From Agrobacterium vitis (lineage in GTDB: Bacteria > Pseudomonadota > Alphaproteobacteria > Rhizobiales > Rhizobiaceae): a DNA stretch of 64,000 bases. The notes below the pieces were generated by a model that was given only the letters and a program-made list of their open reading frames with translations, had not been told where the DNA came from and ran no database searches. Location of the stretch: positions 1,074,001 through 1,138,000 of the forward strand of contig NZ_CP118260.1 in the NCBI RefSeq assembly GCF_013337045.2, read 5' to 3'. A program made the translations under genes and the position numbers. Shown here piece after piece: positions 18,968 to 27,779 of this stretch (its first letter is position 1; each line of letters begins with the position of its first letter).

Positions 18968-19986
18968 CGGGTTTCCGTTACTTTCTTCAGGGCGGCGGGC
19001 TTGTCTGGATCAAGGCCCCGGGCGCGCGACAGTGATTCCACCATGCCATAATAGGGCACAATCAATGCCAACGCATCGGTCAGCGGGTGGCCGGTTTCGA
19101 TGAAAGGCAGGCGGTTTGCCTCCTTTGCCAAGGCGGATGTCAGGAACACAGAGGCGTTCTTGGCGGCAAGTCCATTGGCCGTCGCGGCGATCGAGGCTTC
19201 CGCCTTGTCACGAGCGGCAAAGGCGATGATCGGGAAATTCGCAGACACCAGGGATACCGGACCATGCAACACTTCAGCCGAAGAATAGGCCTCCGCATGC
19301 AGTTCAGAGGTTTCCTTACATTTCAGTGCCGCTTCACAAGCAATGGCCAGCGTCGGGCCGCGCCCGAGCATGTAGAGCGAATCGGCGTCTTTCAATACCT
19401 CGACCAATCCACTCCAATCCAGGGCCAGCGCTTTTTCAAGATGCGTGGGCAGGGCTTCGACCGCGGCTGCTAGGCGGGCGTTGTCGCTCCAGGCGCTGAT
19501 CAATGACAGGCCAGCGACGATGGAATTGACAAAGGATTTCGTCGCCGCAACGGCAATTTCCGGTCCGGCCTGAATGTCGATGGCGATATCAGAGGCTGTG
19601 GCCAGCGGTGAAGAAATGGTGTTGAGCAGTGAAATTGTCGTTGCCCCACCGGCTACGGCGGATTTGGCGAGCGCCACAAGGTCCGGGCTGGCCCCGGATT
19701 GCGAGATGGCAAGTGCCGCCGCCCGATCCAGTTTCAGCGGTGCCTGATAAATCGAGGCGAGGGACGGGCCGAGCGAGGCGACGACGATCCCGAGTTCCAG
19801 TTCGACGGCATATTTCAGGAAATGGGCAGCATGATCGGAAGAACCACGCGCAATGGTGACCAGCACCGCCGGATCGCGCTTGCGGAGTGCTGCGCCCGCT
19901 TGCTCCAAACTTGCACGGCTATCGTTCAGCAGCCTGCTGACCGCCTGTGGAATCTCGTTTATTTCCTGGCGCATGGTGGTCGTCAT
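18964..19986 (-). CDS. SIS-domain glucosamine-6-phosphate deaminase (NagB-II type)
   Basis: The 340-residue protein has two SIS domains, as in the isomerase half of GlmS but without the glutaminase half: TIARGSSDHAAHFLKYA and ISQSGASPDLVALA in the first, MLGRGPTLAIACEAALKCKE and SAEVLHGPVSLV in the second. NagB-II/AgaS proteins turn glucosamine-6-phosphate into fructose-6-phosphate and ammonia. Its neighbours NagA and a GntR regulator support this. It starts 28 bp after the gntR stop. Confidence 0.9.
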   Translation of the reverse strand: MTTTMRQEINEIPQAVSRLLNDSRASLEQAGAALRKRDPAVLVTIARGSSDHAAHFLKYAVELELGIVVASLGPSLASIYQAPLKLDRAAALAISQSGASPDLVALAKSAVAGGATTISLLNTISSPLATASDIAIDIQAGPEIAVAATKSFVNSIVAGLSLISAWSDNARLAAAVEALPTHLEKALALDWSGLVEVLKDADSLYMLGRGPTLAIACEAALKCKETSELHAEAYSSAEVLHGPVSLVSANFPIIAFAARDKAEASIAATANGLAAKNASVFLTSALAKEANRLPFIETGHPLTDALALIVPYYGMVESLSRARGLDPDKPAALKKVTETR

Positions 19987-20014
19987 CGTATTTTCCTTAT
20001 CCTGCGGCGTCCGA

Positions 20015-20767
20015 TCAGGAGCCGATGGTCAATTCCGCAACCAGGTCATAGGCGTCGCTGCGGTATAGCGCCCGCGACACTTCCATTACCCGGCCTGTAT
20101 CCAGATAGGCGATCCGTTGCACCGAAAGCGCGGCAGAGCCCGGCGGCATGCCAAGCAGTTTGGCATCATCATCCGTCAATATGACTGCCGAAATGCGCTG
20201 ATTGGCGCGCACAGGTCTAATCTCGACACTGCCAAGTGCTGCATAGAGAGAGTTTTCGACGCGAGAAGGGTCCGGCAGCAGATCATCCGGCAGATTGGTG
20301 CGTTCCAGCGCAATCGGCATGTCGCTGGCGGTGCGCAGCCGCACCAGCCTTGCTACGCGAGCCGTTCCGGAAAGCCCAAGCGCCATGGTTTCCTCGGGCG
20401 TCGGCAAAAACAAGCCGCGCTCCAGCCAACGTGAACCGCTGACCATGCCGCGCCGGGCCATATCCTCGGTAAAGGATGTCAATCGTGTCAGCGGTTGCTG
20501 CATGCGCTTGACGGGCTTGACAACAAAGGTTCCAGCGCCTCTGCGGCGAACCAGGAGGCCTTCAGCAACGAGGTCGTCTATCGCCTTGCGCACCGTAACA
20601 CGGCTGATACCTGCGGCTTCCGCGATGTCACGCTCCGCAGGCAGGGCGTCGCCATGCTTAAGCTTCCCAGCTTCAACGGCATCTTCGATCAGCGTCTTCA
20701 ACTTGATATAAAGCGGGCCGCCCCGGCTGGATTGCAGGCTCGCAAAAGCAAGCACATCCGTCTGCAT
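20015..20767 (-). CDS. GntR/HutC family regulator of the amino-sugar operon
   Basis: The 250-residue regulator has an N-terminal winged helix (PLYIKLKTLIEDAVEAG, then LPAERDIAEAAGISRVTVRKAI) and a C-terminal UTRA ligand domain (TSFTEDMARRGM, then VARLVRLRTASDMPIALERTNL). This is the architecture of NagR/NagQ/DasR-type regulators that sense phosphorylated amino sugars. It heads the deaminase-nagA-kinase operon and is divergent from the Gfo/Idh-ABC operon, so it could control both. Confidence 0.92.
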   Translation of the reverse strand: MQTDVLAFASLQSSRGGPLYIKLKTLIEDAVEAGKLKHGDALPAERDIAEAAGISRVTVRKAIDDLVAEGLLVRRRGAGTFVVKPVKRMQQPLTRLTSFTEDMARRGMVSGSRWLERGLFLPTPEETMALGLSGTARVARLVRLRTASDMPIALERTNLPDDLLPDPSRVENSLYAALGSVEIRPVRANQRISAVILTDDDAKLLGMPPGSAALSVQRIAYLDTGRVMEVSRALYRSDAYDLVAELTIGS

Positions 20768-21201
20768 GTCACGTTCCCCGTATCCTAGCCAGAATGCCTA
20801 TGGTTGTTTTTTGTTTACAGTACCAAGGCAATACCAATTTAGCAATAATGTTTCATTGGTCTTCTCAAAGATCAGAGCTGCAGGGTGGATTACGCTGAGA
20901 AAACAGATATTTCCCTCAAAAAATAGGGGTAACTATCATTCGGTCTGGACGATTGGCATTTTTTTGGTATTATTCATTAACAAGAATAAAGAAATGGAAC
21001 AATCGTGCATAGCTCTTCGAACTCAGCATTCCCAGTGGTGCGCACGGAGACGATGATGAAGTTGTGAAGGGTTTAGGCGGTCATCGCTGAGTGTGAAAAT
21101 AAATTTCACGACCTTGCGGAGAATTGCTTTTCCTATTGACGAAACTGCTGAAAATTCGCAGTCTCAAGAAAATAAATTACGTGAACGGGGAAAATTCCAG
21201 C
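20768..21201. other. Divergent regulatory region between gntR and the Gfo/Idh-ABC operon
   Basis: This 434-bp region is AT-rich and has no convincing gene. It holds the TACCAA direct repeat near gntR and an isolated TTGGTATT at 20964-20971 in opposite orientation, both possible GntR operators. Small frames at 20766-21056 have no coding features. Confidence 0.5.
20821..20837. promoter_or_regulatory. TACCAA direct repeat, possible GntR operator
   Basis: TACCAA occurs at 20821-20826 and again at 20832-20837, an 11-bp period that places both on one face of the helix, 54 bp upstream of gntR. The same word occurs inverted as TTGGTA at 20964-20969. HutC-subfamily operators often contain TGGT/ACCA half-sites, so binding by the adjacent GntR protein is plausible but unproven. 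Confidence 0.35.
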
Positions 21202-22383
21202 ATGAAAGTCGCCATTATCGGGCTTGGTTTCCGGCTTGGTTATCTCGGACGAGTGCTCAGTGAGATCGATCCGTCTTTCGAAATTGTCGGTTATGTCGAT
21301 CCTGATCCAGCAGGTCTGCCTGGCTTGATTGAGGCTGGTGTATCGCCCGGCAAGACATATGAGACGCCGGAGCTGTTGATTGCGCAAGGCGGTTTTGATC
21401 TGCTGATGATCGGCTCTCCCAATCATCTGCATCTCCAGCATATACGGCTAGGGCTTCAGGCCGGTTTGACGGTGTTTACCGAAAAGCCGATCGTAATTTC
21501 CATCGAGGAAAGCCTCGAACTCGCCTCGCTTCTGCATACCTATGGTCATGACCGGTTGTTGGTCGGCCTCGTTCTTCGCTATTCGCCGCTCTACCGCGAT
21601 TTGCGCCAGGCGCAGGCGGATGGCCTGCTTGGCAATGTCGTCTCCATCGAGGCGTCGGAGCATATCGAGCCCTATCATGGCGCCTTCTTCATGCGCGATT
21701 GGCGCCGCTACGGGCGCTATACCGGCGGTTTCATGCTGGAGAAATGCTGCCACGATCTTGATCTTTACAATGGTGTTGTTGGCGCTCGGCCACGGTTCGT
21801 CGCGAGCTTTGGTGGTCGCAAGAGCTTCATTCCGGAAAATGCGCCGGAGCAGGATGGCGTCAACGACATGGAAGTCTATCACCGCAAACCAAGCGGTTGG
21901 CTAGGATCTGATAAAGTTTTCGAAAGTGACGCCGACATTATCGATTATCAGACCGCGATCATCGAATATGAGAATGGCGTGGCGATGACATTTCACACCA
22001 ATCTCAATGTGCCCGATCAGTTTCGCCGTTTCTGTGTGATCGGCTCGAAGGGCATGGCTGAGGGCGATTTCGTGCGCGGCTTCCTCGATGTCCACAATGC
22101 CCGTAACAACGACAAGGTCATTGCCAAGACCTATAGCGCACCCTCTGAGAAATCGCAGCATTACGGCGCCGACGAACAAATGGCAGCCGATGTGCTGGCC
22201 TTTATTGAAACCGGTGCGAAACAACCGGTTTCGGCTCTCGACGCTATCGAGGCGGGCATTCTGGCCCTGGCGCTAGATCAGGCCCGAGCCGAGCGCAAGG
22301 TGGTGGATCTCGCGCCTGTCTGGGCGCGTTACGACGCCTGCCTGCATGGCGAGGCGTCCGCCGCTCCTGCAAAGTCGGCATAG
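21202..22383 (+). CDS. Gfo/Idh/MocA family NAD(P)-dependent oxidoreductase
   Basis: The 393-residue enzyme has an N-terminal Rossmann fold (VAIIGLGFRLGYLGR) and the family motif TEKPIVIS, where the EKP lysine is catalytic. A C-terminal domain with MLEKCCHDLDLYN supplies the usual His-Asp-Tyr environment. Such enzymes oxidise or reduce sugars, inositols or amino-sugar derivatives. ATG 21202 follows GGGGAA; upstream in-frame codons have no homology. It leads an ABC sugar transporter operon, so it likely acts on the imported sugar. Confidence 0.9.
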   Translation: MKVAIIGLGFRLGYLGRVLSEIDPSFEIVGYVDPDPAGLPGLIEAGVSPGKTYETPELLIAQGGFDLLMIGSPNHLHLQHIRLGLQAGLTVFTEKPIVISIEESLELASLLHTYGHDRLLVGLVLRYSPLYRDLRQAQADGLLGNVVSIEASEHIEPYHGAFFMRDWRRYGRYTGGFMLEKCCHDLDLYNGVVGARPRFVASFGGRKSFIPENAPEQDGVNDMEVYHRKPSGWLGSDKVFESDADIIDYQTAIIEYENGVAMTFHTNLNVPDQFRRFCVIGSKGMAEGDFVRGFLDVHNARNNDKVIAKTYSAPSEKSQHYGADEQMAADVLAFIETGAKQPVSALDAIEAGILALALDQARAERKVVDLAPVWARYDACLHGEASAAPAKSA

Positions 22384-22386
22384 GGG

Positions 22387-23277
22387 ATGGTCATGGAGGC
22401 GAAACGCAGAGCTGTTTTCTTCGCCTGGTGCCTGCTGTTGCCGGCAACCATCTATATCGCCATCATCGTTGCTTATCCGCTGGTCGATACTTTCATCCTG
22501 TCCTTCACCGATGCGTCGTTGAAGCGGGTGACGAACTGGGTTGGCTGGGATAATTACAACAAGATCTTCAACGCCACCTTTGCAGATGTCATTATCCGCA
22601 CCTTCGTGTGGACGTTCTTCTCCGTGCTGTTCAAGATGATTATCGGCACGTTTGGCGCGACGCTTCTGAATACTGCTGTGCCGGGGCGAACCTTGTTTCG
22701 CATCCTGACCATGCCGCCCTGGATCGTGCCGATGGCGATTGGCATTTTCATGTGGGGCTGGATGTATAACGGCCAGTTCGGGATGATTTCCGGCATGTTG
22801 CAACGTGTTGGCCTGGTCGATGGCCCGGTTGCCTTCCTCGCCTATGGATCGACGGCGTTCTGGGCGACAATTTTCACCGATGTGTGGATCGGCGTGCCGA
22901 TGGTGACGCTTTATCTGTTGGCGGCGATGCAGGCGATCCCCCAGGATCTGCATGAGGCGGCCTGGACGGATGGTGCGGGGCGGTTCTACCGGTTCCGTAG
23001 GATTACCCTGCCGCTACTGATGCCAGCAATGATTACCATGTCGATGATTTCGCTGATCTCGACCTTCAATTCCTTCGATATCATCTGGATATTGACGCGC
23101 GGTGGCCCAAGCGGCGGCACGACGACGATGATCATCGATACCTACAAGACGGCGATTGGGTCTTACAAATACGGTGAAGGGGCGGCGCGCGCCGTGTTGA
23201 TCTGCATCTTCCTGTCGATCTTCAGCTACTTCTACTTCCGCGTCACCAGCCGCCTTTCGCAGGAGCACTCCCGATGA
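22387..23277 (+). CDS. Carbohydrate ABC transporter permease (MalF/UgpA type)
   Basis: The 296-residue inner-membrane protein has six helices and the EAA loop (EAAWTDGAGRFYRFRRITLPLL, shortened here to EAAWTDGAG and RRITLPLLMP) that contacts the ATPase. The N-terminus carries the family pattern FAWCLLLPATIYIAIIVAYPL. It starts 3 bp after the oxidoreductase stop and overlaps the next permease by 4 bp. ATG 22393 is an alternative start. Confidence 0.93.
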   Translation: MVMEAKRRAVFFAWCLLLPATIYIAIIVAYPLVDTFILSFTDASLKRVTNWVGWDNYNKIFNATFADVIIRTFVWTFFSVLFKMIIGTFGATLLNTAVPGRTLFRILTMPPWIVPMAIGIFMWGWMYNGQFGMISGMLQRVGLVDGPVAFLAYGSTAFWATIFTDVWIGVPMVTLYLLAAMQAIPQDLHEAAWTDGAGRFYRFRRITLPLLMPAMITMSMISLISTFNSFDIIWILTRGGPSGGTTTMIIDTYKTAIGSYKYGEGAARAVLICIFLSIFSYFYFRVTSRLSQEHSR

Positions 23278-24134
23278 GCATCAACAAGCAGGCGATGATC
23301 AATCGCTACAAATGGTATGAAATCATCGGCATCTATTGCGGTATTGCGGTGTTTCTGACCTTCGTGCTGGCGCCTTTCGTGGAAGGGTTCCTGGTGTCGT
23401 TGAAGCCGCTCAGTCAGTTGTTTTCGTCGCCTTATCGATTCTGGCCGGAAAATGGCTCATTCGAAGCCTACCGAACCATGTGGGACCATGTTCCGGGCTT
23501 TGGCCGCTATATCTTCAACTCCTTTTTCATCTCGATCACCGCAACGGTGGTGGTTCTGCTGCTCGTCGTGCCAGCGGCCTACGCCTTTGCCCGTTTCGAG
23601 TTCCGGGGCAGGGGCGTGTTGCTGGGAACCTTTCTTGCCGTCAACATGTTTTCCGGCGCGGTCCTGCTCATTCCGATATTTCGGCTGATGCGGATTTCGG
23701 GAATGCTGAACACCTATTTCGCGCTGATCGTGCCGCTGATCGCCTTCCTGATCCCGACGGCCATCTGGTTGCTGAGAACCTATATGATGCGGATTCCACG
23801 CGAGCTTGAGGAAGCAGCTTATGTGGATGGGGCCAGCTATTTCTATACGTTCCGGCGCGTGGTTCTGCCGCTTGCCATGCCTGGGATTGCCGTTGTCGGC
23901 ATCACCACCTTCATTACGGCCTATGCCCAGCATTTCATCTTCGCGCTGACCTTCAACTCGAAGACGGAATATATGCCGTTGCCGATTGGCCTGTTTGCCT
24001 ATTTCGGCCGTCAGGAAGTGATCTGGAACGAGCTGATGGCCGCAAGCTTCGTCGGTATTGCGCCGGCGATGATCATGATCTTCTTCCTGCAACGCTATCT
24101 GGTCAGTGGCCTGACGGCGGGTGCAGTCAAGTAG
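23274..24134 (+). CDS. Carbohydrate ABC transporter permease (MalG/UgpE type)
   Basis: The 286-residue second permease has six helices and the EAA loop EEAAYVDGASYFYTFRRVVL at about residue 180. FVLAPFVEGFLVSLKP at the N-terminus is typical of the MalG family. Together with the preceding permease it forms the transmembrane heterodimer. Overlap ATGA with the upstream gene indicates translational coupling. Confidence 0.93.
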   Translation: MSINKQAMINRYKWYEIIGIYCGIAVFLTFVLAPFVEGFLVSLKPLSQLFSSPYRFWPENGSFEAYRTMWDHVPGFGRYIFNSFFISITATVVVLLLVVPAAYAFARFEFRGRGVLLGTFLAVNMFSGAVLLIPIFRLMRISGMLNTYFALIVPLIAFLIPTAIWLLRTYMMRIPRELEEAAYVDGASYFYTFRRVVLPLAMPGIAVVGITTFITAYAQHFIFALTFNSKTEYMPLPIGLFAYFGRQEVIWNELMAASFVGIAPAMIMIFFLQRYLVSGLTAGAVK

Positions 24135-24190
24135 GCAGCCGGTTTCAAGACTACCAAGAAACGTTTAACGTCAACAAAGGGGAACCATCG

Positions 24191-25414
24191 ATGAAAAACA
24201 CTTTGACCATCATGGCGGGCGCGCTGGCGCTGCTGGCAAGCTCGGCGCTGTCGAGTTTTGCAGCGGATAAGGAAATCAGCTGGATCTATTGCGGCGACAA
24301 GATCGATCCGGTGCATGAGAAATATATCAAGGTCTGGGAAGGCAAAAACCCCGGCTGGAAAATTGCGCCCGAAGTGGTCGGCTGGGAACAGTGCCAGGAT
24401 AAGGCAACCACATTGGCTGCCGCCGGAACGCCGGTTGCCATGGCCTATGTCGGTTCGCGCACATTGAAGGAGTTCGCCGAGAACGACCTGATCGTCAAGG
24501 TGCCGATGACGGATGCCGAAAAGAAGAGCTATTATCCGAATATCGTCGATACCGTGACCTTCGACGATACCCAGTGGGGTGTGCCGATTGCCTTCTCCAC
24601 CAAGGCGCTGTTCTGGAACAAGGACCTGTTCAAGAAAGCCGGTCTTGACCCGGAAACCCCGCCGAAGACCTGGGCCGAAGAAATTGCCTTTGCCAAGCAG
24701 ATCAAGGAAAAGACCGGTATTGCCGGTTACGGCATGCCAGCCAAGACCTTCGACAACACCATGCACCAGTTCATGCATTGGGTTTATACCAATAACGGTC
24801 AGGTGATGGACAAGGACGGCAAGATCGTCATGGACAGCCCGGAAGTGCTGGCAGCGCTTCAGGCTTACAAGGACATCGCTCCCTATTCGGTTGAAGGGGC
24901 AACTGCCTACGAGCAAAACGAAATCCGCGCCATCTTCCTCGACGGCAAGGCCGGGATGATCCAGAACAGCACCGGTGCGGCCTATCGTCTGCTGAAGACC
25001 GACATCCATTGGGGTGTGACGACTTTGCCGCTCGGTCCCTCGGCCAAGGGTCCCGGCACGCTGCTGATTACCGATAGCCTGGCGATCTTCAAAGGCTCCG
25101 GTGTCGAGGACAAGGCAACCGAATTTGCCAAATACATCACCTCGCCGGAACCACAGGAAGAATACGAGCTGACGACCGATTCCGGTCTGACGCCGCTTCG
25201 TCCTTCCGCAAAGGTCGAACAACTGATCAAGGATAAGCCCTATTGGAAGCCATTCATCGATGGTATCGCCTTCGGTGGTCCTGAGCCTTTGTTTAAGGAT
25301 TACAAGGGCTTCCAGAATGTGATGATCGAAATGGTTCAGTCTGTCGTCACTGGCAAGGCTGAGCCTGCGGACGCCTTGAAAAAGGCCTCGGCTGCTATCG
25401 ACCAGTACAAATAA
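24191..25414 (+). CDS. Carbohydrate ABC transporter substrate-binding protein
   Basis: The 407-residue periplasmic protein has a Sec signal peptide (MKNTLTIMAGALALLASSAL, cleavage after SSFA-A) and a family 1 solute-binding fold. Features are WEGKNPGWKIAPEVVGWEQC, PIAFSTKALFWNKDLFKKAG and EIRAIFLDGKAGMIQNSTGA. An AAAGGGGAACC lies before the ATG. The ligand cannot be read from the sequence; the neighbours point to a mono- or disaccharide, possibly an amino sugar. A terminator-like hairpin follows it. Confidence 0.93.
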   Translation: MKNTLTIMAGALALLASSALSSFAADKEISWIYCGDKIDPVHEKYIKVWEGKNPGWKIAPEVVGWEQCQDKATTLAAAGTPVAMAYVGSRTLKEFAENDLIVKVPMTDAEKKSYYPNIVDTVTFDDTQWGVPIAFSTKALFWNKDLFKKAGLDPETPPKTWAEEIAFAKQIKEKTGIAGYGMPAKTFDNTMHQFMHWVYTNNGQVMDKDGKIVMDSPEVLAALQAYKDIAPYSVEGATAYEQNEIRAIFLDGKAGMIQNSTGAAYRLLKTDIHWGVTTLPLGPSAKGPGTLLITDSLAIFKGSGVEDKATEFAKYITSPEPQEEYELTTDSGLTPLRPSAKVEQLIKDKPYWKPFIDGIAFGGPEPLFKDYKGFQNVMIEMVQSVVTGKAEPADALKKASAAIDQYK

Positions 25415-25425
25415 TCATCGGGGTT

Positions 25426-25465
25426 CCGGCTGCGGATCATATGGGTTCGCAGCCGGTTTTTGTTT
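25426..25465 (+). terminator. Intercistronic terminator after the substrate-binding-protein gene
   Basis: CCGGCTGCG (25426-25434) pairs with CGCAGCCGG (25448-25456), and TTTTTGTTT follows. It lies between the binding-protein gene and the ATPase gene, so partial read-through would keep ATPase levels below those of the binding protein. It also makes the in-frame ATG at 25464 an unlikely start for the ATPase. Confidence 0.8.
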
Positions 25466-25517
25466 GGAATTTCGCCGGTCGCCGTTTGGCCACCGGTTGG
25501 TATGGAGACGCAGCGCG

Positions 25518-26651
25518 GTGGGCCAGCTTTATCTCAACAAAGTCGTCAAATCCTTTGGCCATTTCGATGTCATCAAGGGCGTCTCGCTCGACATCAAGGA
25601 CGGCGAATTCATGGTCTTCGTCGGACCCTCCGGCTGCGGCAAGTCCACGCTGCTTCGGATGATCGCCGGACTGGACGATACCACCAGCGGCGATATCGTC
25701 ATTGATGGGGCCAGGGTCAATGCGCTGCCGCCGGTTGAGCGCGGCATTGCCATGGTGTTCCAGTCCTATGCGCTTTATCCGCATATGACGGTGTTTGAAA
25801 ATATCGCCTTTCCGCTGCGGGTCGAGAAAATGCCGGAGGCGCAGATCCATGAAAAGATCGACGCAGTGGCCAAGGTTTTGCAGCTCGATCAGCGCTTGCA
25901 GCAGAAGCCGGGCCAGCTTTCCGGTGGTCAGCGCCAGCGTGTGGCCATTGGCCGGGCGATTGTCCGCGAGCCGAAGATTTTCCTGTTCGATGAGCCGCTT
26001 TCCAACCTGGATGCTGCCTTGCGTGCTGACATGCGCATCGAGCTGACGCGGCTGCACCGGCAGCTGAAAGCAACGATGATCTACGTCACCCACGACCAGA
26101 TCGAAGCGATGACCATGGCTGACCGGATCGTCGTGCTGCATGGTGGTCATATTGCCCAGGTCGGCGCGCCACTGGAGCTTTACCACAAGCCGCAAAATCT
26201 GTTCGTTGCCGGTTTTATCGGCAATCCAAAAATGAATTTCGTGCCGGTTTCCTGCAAGGGGGTTGGACCCAATGGTGTTACCGTCGCCTATGAAGGCCGG
26301 ATGGTGACCATTCCCGTGACCGGGCGTCCCGATATGCTGGGGCAGGATCTGACCCTTGGCATCCGTCCAGAGCATTTGGCGCTCGGCAAAGGGGAGTTTT
26401 CCATCACTGTAACGCCGAGCGTTGTCGAGCGGCTCGGTGCCAGCACAATCGCCTACGCGTCACTGGCGAATGGTGAACCTTATTGCGCGGTCTTCCCCGG
26501 CTCTGCGCCTGTTCAGCCAGACCAGCCCATGACAACGACGATCAAGGCCAGCGATTGCCATCTGTTCGATGCCGATGGCGAGGCGCTCGAACGCCATATC
26601 AATTGGCAGGCGGAAACGCTTCCGGATGCGCTGAAGGCGGTTCAGGAATAA
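25518..26651 (+). CDS. Sugar ABC transporter ATP-binding protein (UgpC/MsmX type)
   Basis: The 377-residue ATPase has Walker A GPSGCGKSTLLRM, signature LSGGQRQRVAIGRAI, Walker B IFLFDEPLSNLDA, the H-loop THDQIEAM and a C-terminal OB-fold regulatory region from about residue 235. I use GTG 25518 (VGQLYLNKVVKSFG), which has GGAG 10 nt upstream; an upstream ATG at 25464 sits in the terminator hairpin tail. It powers the preceding two permeases. Confidence 0.92.
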   Translation: MGQLYLNKVVKSFGHFDVIKGVSLDIKDGEFMVFVGPSGCGKSTLLRMIAGLDDTTSGDIVIDGARVNALPPVERGIAMVFQSYALYPHMTVFENIAFPLRVEKMPEAQIHEKIDAVAKVLQLDQRLQQKPGQLSGGQRQRVAIGRAIVREPKIFLFDEPLSNLDAALRADMRIELTRLHRQLKATMIYVTHDQIEAMTMADRIVVLHGGHIAQVGAPLELYHKPQNLFVAGFIGNPKMNFVPVSCKGVGPNGVTVAYEGRMVTIPVTGRPDMLGQDLTLGIRPEHLALGKGEFSITVTPSVVERLGASTIAYASLANGEPYCAVFPGSAPVQPDQPMTTTIKASDCHLFDADGEALERHINWQAETLPDALKAVQE

Positions 26652-26677
26652 GGGCAGGCGAATAGGCGGAAGCGCGG

Positions 26678-27778
26678 CTACCAGACCAAGCCGCGTGCCG
26701 CCACATCTTCCACCCGCGTCACCACACCATTTCGGTGAAATGTCATGGTGTCGAACAGGTTTGACACGACGCAGGTGTGGTTGGGAATAATACGCACTTT
26801 TTCGCCGATCTCGGGCCGCTTACCGGTAATCCTCGACAGATCCACGGTACCGTGTTCTTCGGAGAGACCGGTAATAACCGCATCCGGATAGTCAACAATC
26901 AAGCCATAGTCGTTAAAGCCGAGCAGGTCGGATGTCAGCGCTTTGGAGCCGGCATCCAGAATGGCGCGGTCGGGCGTCGGGCGTGACACGACGGTGGCTA
27001 GGATATGCATGGCGCAATCGTCGAGCGTGCCGTGTCCGGCCTTCGCCATGCTCCGGTCGCTATAGATATAGGTACCGGCCCGATATTCGGTTGCCGATGG
27101 CACGAGATTGGCGGAAAACAGGCTTGGCGTTCCGCCGTTCGAGACAATCGGACAGGCAATGCCGAGAGTGGTAAGGCTGGCAAGGATTTGCGCAAAAAAG
27201 CTTTCGACTGCTAGCTCGGTGTGCGCCTTGGGATATGTCATCACCCCACCGAACCGAAGGGTTTTGCTGGCGAAAATCGCCTGTGCGAGGGCCACGGCAT
27301 CGGCGGGTGTCTGCACACCGCAACGTCCGGCACCGGTGTCGCATTCCACCAACACGGTCAAAGGTTTGCGATCCTGAAAATAGCTTGAAAGGCCTTCAAT
27401 GGTCACGATGCTGTCGGCCACCACCTTCAGGCCGGAAATCCGCTCATTCAGGGCAGCAAGCCTCACGAGCTTTTCGGGCCCAAGAATATTGAAGGTAATC
27501 AATATGTCCTCGAACCCGGCATCGGCAAACACCTCCGCCTCGGTAATTTTCTGGCAATTGATGCCGGTAGCGCCTGCCTCTTGCTGCTGGCGGGCCAAGG
27601 CTGGAATCTTGTGGGTCTTGATATGCGGGCGAAAGGCAAGGCCGTGGGCGTCCATATAGGACTGAACCCGGGCGATATTGGCGGCAAGCCTATCCTCGTC
27701 AATCAGCGGCAGCGGGGTCGACAGCGAGAGAACCGTATCGCCGGGTCTTGGACCTGGTCTGTCAATTGGGCGGTTCAT
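26678..27778 (-). CDS. DSD1/D-threonine aldolase family PLP enzyme
   Basis: The 366-residue protein is a fold-type III (alanine-racemase-like) PLP enzyme. RPHIKTHK at residues 50-57 carries the Schiff-base lysine (Lys54), and PNHTCVV near the C-terminus has His334 and Cys336 at the positions of the HxC/HxD metal site of D-serine dehydratase and D-threonine aldolase. VECDTGAGRCGV and EYRAGTYIY are also family features. It likely cleaves or dehydrates a D-3-hydroxy-amino acid. ATG 27778 starts 1 nt after the M81 gene stop; the longer frame to 27967 overlaps that gene. Confidence 0.88.
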   Translation of the reverse strand: MNRPIDRPGPRPGDTVLSLSTPLPLIDEDRLAANIARVQSYMDAHGLAFRPHIKTHKIPALARQQQEAGATGINCQKITEAEVFADAGFEDILITFNILGPEKLVRLAALNERISGLKVVADSIVTIEGLSSYFQDRKPLTVLVECDTGAGRCGVQTPADAVALAQAIFASKTLRFGGVMTYPKAHTELAVESFFAQILASLTTLGIACPIVSNGGTPSLFSANLVPSATEYRAGTYIYSDRSMAKAGHGTLDDCAMHILATVVSRPTPDRAILDAGSKALTSDLLGFNDYGLIVDYPDAVITGLSEEHGTVDLSRITGKRPEIGEKVRIIPNHTCVVSNLFDTMTFHRNGVVTRVEDVAARGLVW

Positions 27779-27779
27779 T

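Noticed and set aside
24095..25222. 375-codon minus-strand frame opposite the ABC binding-protein gene
   Set aside because: The sense frame has a signal peptide and clear family motifs; the antisense frame has none.
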